DNA from: an uncultured Ruminococcus sp.
Lineage (GTDB): Bacteria > Bacillota > Clostridia > Oscillospirales > CAG-272
NCBI GenBank assembly: GCA_902797495.1
Contig: CADBTH010000204.1
Coordinates: forward strand, 1-8,778
Direction: 5' to 3'
DNA: 8,778 nucleotides
Shown: one piece after another, positions 6,701 through 8,778 of the stretch
How positions within the stretch are numbered: position 1 is the stretch's first letter
How the letters are laid out: every line of letters starts with the position of its first letter
The notes under the pieces: model-generated
Database searches by the model: none
What the model saw: the letters and a program-made list of their open reading frames with translations, nothing else
Told to the model about the DNA's origin: nothing
Program-made: the position numbers and the translations under genes

Positions 6701-8516
6701 CGGCGGCGCGCTTCTCGGGATCTCGGGCAACGCCTTCTGCGACGGATACGGATCGACGCAGAACAGTATCAGTATGATAAATTCGACCTTCACGCGCGAC
6801 GAGTCGACGAAGACGTACTACATGGAGTTCACCTTCTACAAGCTCACCCGCAGCGCAATGAGGTCCGCTTACGGCTCGAACACGGTCGAGGCGAAGATCC
6901 ATCCGGACAGCTACCTGTCGCGTCTCAACCCTCAGATCGTATACGTCAACGGCTCGTCGTGGAAGGTAAACAGCGTAGTTCCCGGAGACGAGGTCACGAT
7001 AAAGTTCACGACGGCCTCTAAAGAGTTCGTCCGCGGAGTCACCTTCGAGCGCGACGGCTCGTCGCTCGAGCTCAAGTCGGTCACGAACGATACGAAGAGC
7101 GCAAAGAAGACTTACGAGTATACGTTCAAAATGGGATATGAAGCCGTCGTCGTCTACGTCGACGTAGGCTGGCCGAACGGCGACATGTCGAGCTGGGATC
7201 CGTATTTCGTGCGCCCCGCGTCGGCGTACACGATAGACTGTTACGTAGGCGAAAAGGTCAATATCATAGCCGAGATCGGCGGAGACTTCCAGGGGATGGA
7301 GTACAAGGACGGCGAGTGGATATCCAACGGAACGATCTCGGTCGATCGAAGGATCGGAACGACCGGATCGTGGTACTACCGCGATCAGTTCAAAAAAACG
7401 CATAACGTGGTGTATCCCGTATATACGGACATGAGCGGAACTTACCAGTACAGATTCCACTACAGTACCGACACGTACCTGCATCCGTATGCGGACAGTG
7501 CAGTCGTCACGGTCAACGTAATGAACCCGTTCGAGATCAATAAAGATAAAACGAAGACGAAGTTCACGATCACCGAGGGCGAGAGCGTCAACCTCCCGTT
7601 CTACTGGAAGAACACAAGACCCGACGACCCTGTCACGACGTGGGATTTCCCGAACCAGGACGTCAACGGCGACGGAGTCTGGGGCGACCAGAACAAGGTC
7701 GCCATGGACTACAACACGTTCAAGACGACTAAGGACTATACGCCTCTCGGAACGTACCTTATAAGGCGTACGGAGACCGATAAGTGGGGTCACACTGCGA
7801 CGGTAGCGTACTACGTCACGGTAAAAAAGGATACGAGATGGAGTCATAAGCAGTACTGCGCGGCAAAACCGATCCTGAACTACAGCGTCACGCTGAACGG
7901 AAAGACCGACTCGGGAACGAAGGACACCGGCGCGTGGGCTTCCGGTACGAGCCTGAGCTATACGATGTCAGTCGGCGAAAAGCTCGATATATCGGCATCG
8001 TGGGAAATGCTGCCAAAGGGGAACGCTTATTACTATAAGTCTCTGGACGCCGATCATCCGGATACATACGTATGGAAGACGCCTCTTGTCGGAGACATGG
8101 AGTTTGACATACAGTATTATCCTGTGTCAGACGTTATGAACTACACGATACTCTACAAGGGATCCGATACTTATGCGGCAAGAAGCTTCATCACGACTGA
8201 ACCCGGAGAGTATGAGGTCTACATAAATATCTCGAACGAGGTAAGAAATTTCTTAAGAGAGAATATGTATGAATCGGATTACGATTATGCTTCGAGCGGT
8301 CTGATCCTCAAGGTCACTGTAACCGGAGCGCTCCGCGGAGACGTCAACGGCGACGGGGCCGTCAACATGAAGGACGTTCTTCTCCTGAGGCGCATACTCG
8401 CAGGAGAAGTGACTCCGGACGACGCGACCGCAAAGCGCGCGGACGTCAACGGAGACGGCTCGGTCAATATGAAGGACGTTCTCCTTCTCCGCCGGATCAT
8501 CGCTGGAGTTGAGTGA
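3603..8516 (+). CDS. Giant secreted cysteine-array protein with C-terminal dockerin
   Basis: I do not recognise this 1637-residue protein as a named family. Visible layout: signal peptide 1-33; a Glu/Lys-rich, probably helical or coiled-coil stretch about 34-125 (for example EEYLERLEERKEHKAEKAEE from about 72); a cysteine array 141-457 (69 of the protein's 78 cysteines); a prealbumin-like or Ig-like beta domain about 462-550 (SGDPVEGASVYY, STDSDGAATG); an unassigned region about 575-1105 with a tryptophan cluster at 619-642; a domain about 1110-1188 resembling divergent InlB-type or 'bacterial repeat' sequence (VVPGDEVTIKF, YTFKMGYEAVVVYVDV); three Ig-like stretches, about 1212-1306, 1318-1408 and 1425-1574; and a dockerin 1578-1637. 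No glycoside hydrolase, protease or other catalytic domain was seen. The protein is exported and probably docks to a cohesin-bearing partner, none of which is in the window. It is monocistronic, with its own promoter and a following palindrome. An adhesin, scaffold-attached binding protein or metal-binding surface protein would all fit. Confidence 0.93.
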   Translation: MSMKNLTKRALSTLIVLIMIFGTVGAYPFAALAEDDVETVVETEELDVCPEQTVFEEKAEDERPEITDEMFEEYLERLEERKEHKAEKAEEAKKTAEEIAANEADTAEEETDVLPEAESFSEPASHETPVDAAEWGDGQTCFWCDGYLDEKNCCQGCGGVHATGECYEKTHCDECGACFLNEDFCAECRKCLNCCDYVCSVCEGQFHPRQDEYCTSCGMCIECAIGDAGMHCSLCLACDASVCDGCGLCIDCQEEQFANGGGHCPSCGACMYDEFGAISNENLCPEHGDEHCKLCYEESFCEQCEACAVDDELCEFCNLCPDCCSDNSADDGCTGEMCREDPEFDFHFCDNCGQCYHESPLCEDCGEWCEDCCDAERCDVCGLCPNVYYFDTCETCGAGGDDLSEHMEYHECEDNRCGSCGFCFNALETQFGYYECPCCGSCPNECSCDYDCTDCSCHKISGNVSVLFTSQKMNLTVYVTETTSGDPVEGASVYYSRDKKQWKRLGSTDSDGAATGNVIRLLNGDRAERNLSGWYVSYTKGSSKLTKIQIGDAYYIPWTPTSAVTFKSTSNKDVYTASTTLKMTKSTIKPSDLAYGQYDLVISLPKNSVGFVHSLTDSWNMYWSQGKWDLWSYETDKNAGWWDGTTAAERQQLRTAYMKANSNYFGAYLIPYDSDSNLPSTNTNYYFTPLYKLDLWGNMKSCIVNEGLTRVAHSIDGDYYTRADILRFDRVKAGKYQLFIILPECKLYSQRVNIDFGYNDTFGAQTYKELTMSQAVRPDEKKKNYSTIQIETQRIRPGGGGNYETTPFYQVVGDGADHQLRAMFLLTYADDGDSYKKTWVVNEPWSRNGNDPYKFVVPKSANLSFMPYVITADSWDMTHPDPQGRYRTDETYCYLSQNVGSTKANRTINIAAVKSKNAPNNPNEGKYYKLKVRFNEVVKDESGKVLSRGLMPNTADIRFRIADGGGTGNYFVYTNQRIGDIEGLKGWYNGKQNAARAIAKLGAFQNKFHYTNDTRNADGGWITIDNSCACFDDGGALLGISGNAFCDGYGSTQNSISMINSTFTRDESTKTYYMEFTFYKLTRSAMRSAYGSNTVEAKIHPDSYLSRLNPQIVYVNGSSWKVNSVVPGDEVTIKFTTASKEFVRGVTFERDGSSLELKSVTNDTKSAKKTYEYTFKMGYEAVVVYVDVGWPNGDMSSWDPYFVRPASAYTIDCYVGEKVNIIAEIGGDFQGMEYKDGEWISNGTISVDRRIGTTGSWYYRDQFKKTHNVVYPVYTDMSGTYQYRFHYSTDTYLHPYADSAVVTVNVMNPFEINKDKTKTKFTITEGESVNLPFYWKNTRPDDPVTTWDFPNQDVNGDGVWGDQNKVAMDYNTFKTTKDYTPLGTYLIRRTETDKWGHTATVAYYVTVKKDTRWSHKQYCAAKPILNYSVTLNGKTDSGTKDTGAWASGTSLSYTMSVGEKLDISASWEMLPKGNAYYYKSLDADHPDTYVWKTPLVGDMEFDIQYYPVSDVMNYTILYKGSDTYAARSFITTEPGEYEVYINISNEVRNFLRENMYESDYDYASSGLILKVTVTGALRGDVNGDGAVNMKDVLLLRRILAGEVTPDDATAKRADVNGDGSVNMKDVLLLRRIIAGVE
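4023..4973 (+). repeat. Array of CxxCxxC units (residues 141-457 of the large protein)
   Basis: This segment encodes 69 cysteines in 317 residues (about 22%), against 9 in the remaining 1320. Twelve CxxCxxC triads start at residues 172, 185, 214, 232, 243, 264, 301, 314, 349, 378, 417 and 436. Eight of them read CxxCGxC (CDECGAC, CTSCGMC, CDGCGLC, CPSCGAC, CDNCGQC, CDVCGLC, CGSCGFC, CPCCGSC). Four extend to CxxCxxCxxC (185, 214, 243, 314). Spacing of exactly 29 residues occurs between 185, 214 and 243, and again between 349 and 378, hinting at a decayed 29-residue unit. Asp and Glu dominate between cysteines. The pattern resembles zinc-ribbon knuckles or ferredoxin-type clusters more than regular EGF-like disulfide repeats, but I cannot tell metal binding from disulfides. 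Confidence 0.9.
8334..8513 (+). other. Type-I-like dockerin domain (residues 1578-1637)
   Basis: Two 22-residue copies, DVNGDGAVNMKDVLLLRRILAG-type (bases 8340-8405) and DVNGDGSVNMKDVLLLRRIIAG-type (bases 8442-8507), are joined by a 12-residue linker. Each carries a full calcium loop: Asp1580, Asn1582, Asp1584, Asn1588, Asp1591 and Asp1614, Asn1616, Asp1618, Asn1622, Asp1625. Dockerins bind cohesin modules on scaffoldins or the cell surface. The residues after the ninth loop position, often used in cohesin recognition, are Met-Lys in both copies, so the two faces look equivalent and a symmetric dual binding mode is possible. The domain ends four bases before the end of the reading frame, as usual for dockerins. 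Confidence 0.93.
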
Positions 8517-8550
8517 GCGGACTTGAACGACCGATATAAAGAATAAAACT

Positions 8551-8586
8551 ACAAATGCCGAAAACGAGCTCGTTTTCGGCATTTGT
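8551..8586 (+). terminator. 36-bp perfect palindrome, probable (bidirectional) terminator
   Basis: An 18-bp perfect inverted repeat with no spacer (left arm 8551-8568, centre GAGCTC) lies 34 bp after the stop of the large gene. Folded in RNA it gives a long hairpin with an AGCT loop; the arms contain AAAA and TTTT blocks and the end is ATTTGTAAAT. The trailing T-run is weak, but position and stem strength favour termination. Its symmetry means it could act on either strand. Confidence 0.6.
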
Positions 8587-8627
8587 AAATTCCGGCCGCC
8601 GTATTTTATCTAATTATTATTTTATTA

Positions 8628-8656
8628 TTGAATTTTCGCAATAAACGTGATATAAT
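8628..8656 (+). promoter_or_regulatory. Strong extended -10 promoter
   Basis: TTGAAT (8628-8633), a 17-bp spacer and perfect TATAAT (8651-8656), preceded by TGA at 8648-8650, make an extended -10 element. The upstream 8601-8627 stretch is A/T-rich in the manner of UP elements. Transcription would start near 8663 and run straight into the tRNA-like segment. There is no recognised protein gene downstream within the window. Confidence 0.68.
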
Positions 8657-8695
8657 GAACATAACTGAATACAAGATGAAAAGATACGGTTTGAA

Positions 8696-8752
8696 AAGTT
8701 GTAAGCTGAGTAGAGTAAAAGGAGATCCGGTTCGAGTCCGGAACAACCGCCA
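8696..8752 (+). other. tRNA-like segment: T-arm and CCA, anticodon arm missing
   Basis: A perfect T-arm lies at 8726-8742: 5-bp stem TCCGG/CCGGA with the canonical loop TTCGAGT. It is followed by ACAACCG and CCA (8750-8752). Upstream, GTTGT (8698-8702) pairs perfectly with ACAAC (8743-8747) and would stack on the T-arm like an acceptor stem. The intervening bases AAGCTGAGTAGAGTA recall a worn D-arm. No anticodon arm fits: only about ten bases separate the D-like and T-arm parts. The 3' end is also one base short for a 7-bp acceptor stem plus discriminator plus CCA. Best reading: a degenerate tRNA, or a tRNA 3'-end fragment left by an integration event. A transcribed tRNA-like small RNA is possible given the strong promoter about 40 bp upstream. 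It is not a functional elongator tRNA. Confidence 0.4.
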
Positions 8753-8778
8753 TTACTGTATTTGACGTGCGAGGCGCA

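Noticed and set aside
6681..7847. Antisense open frame of 388 codons
   Set aside because: Arg/Val/Asp-rich shadow with no motif, wholly inside the long secreted protein frame.
8696..8752. A normal tRNA gene or tmRNA 3' end
   Set aside because: No 7-bp acceptor partner, no anticodon arm, and one base too few before CCA; no matching 5' strand (CGGTTGT or GGTTGTT) exists in the preceding 100 bases. The acceptor sequence also does not suit tmRNA.
8676..8765. Possible 29-residue basic peptide gene (starts MKRYGLKSCK) after the 8628-8656 promoter
   Set aside because: No ribosome-binding site precedes the ATG, it overlaps the tRNA-like element, and an open frame this short is expected by chance.

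Overview
The window looks like chromosomal DNA of an anaerobic gut Clostridia (Bacillota), probably an uncultured Oscillospiraceae/Ruminococcaceae-type bacterium. This is inferred from three things: a dockerin-tailed secreted protein, a glycerol-type FAD-dehydrogenase / FAD-NAD oxidoreductase / DUF1667 gene set of the kind common in clostridia, and GC-rich genes separated by AT-rich intergenic DNA with good sigma-A-type promoters. All recognised genes are on the + strand.

Region 1 (2-3438) is the downstream part of an operon whose promoter and first gene start lie outside the window. It holds the C-terminal part of a GlpA-like FAD-dependent dehydrogenase with a BFD-like [2Fe-2S] domain, a complete FAD/NAD(P) oxidoreductase, a small four-cysteine DUF1667 protein, and a membrane-anchored endonuclease/exonuclease/phosphatase (EEP) family protein. 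Gaps are 4 bp, a 1-bp overlap and 2 bp, so the genes are very probably co-transcribed. The first three should form one redox enzyme system, most likely sn-glycerol-3-phosphate (or a similar 2-hydroxy substrate) oxidation with electrons passed through Fe-S and flavin centres to NAD(P). The EEP protein is an unexpected fourth member. A clear intrinsic terminator follows at 3444-3470.

Region 2 (about 3540-8586) is a single transcription unit: promoter, ribosome-binding site, one 1637-residue secreted protein and a 36-bp perfect palindrome that is a probable terminator. The protein has a signal peptide, a charged helical stretch, an extraordinary cysteine array (69 Cys in 317 residues, built from CxxCxxC units), then roughly 1100 residues of mostly beta-sandwich-like sequence, and a C-terminal type-I-like dockerin. 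No catalytic domain was recognised. This is the most unusual object in the window.

Region 3 (8587-8778) has no recognised protein gene. It carries a near-consensus extended -10 promoter (8628-8656) followed by a tRNA-like sequence: a perfect T-arm, a short acceptor-like helix and a CCA, but no anticodon arm. It may be a decayed tRNA, an attachment-site remnant, or a small RNA with a tRNA-like 3' end.
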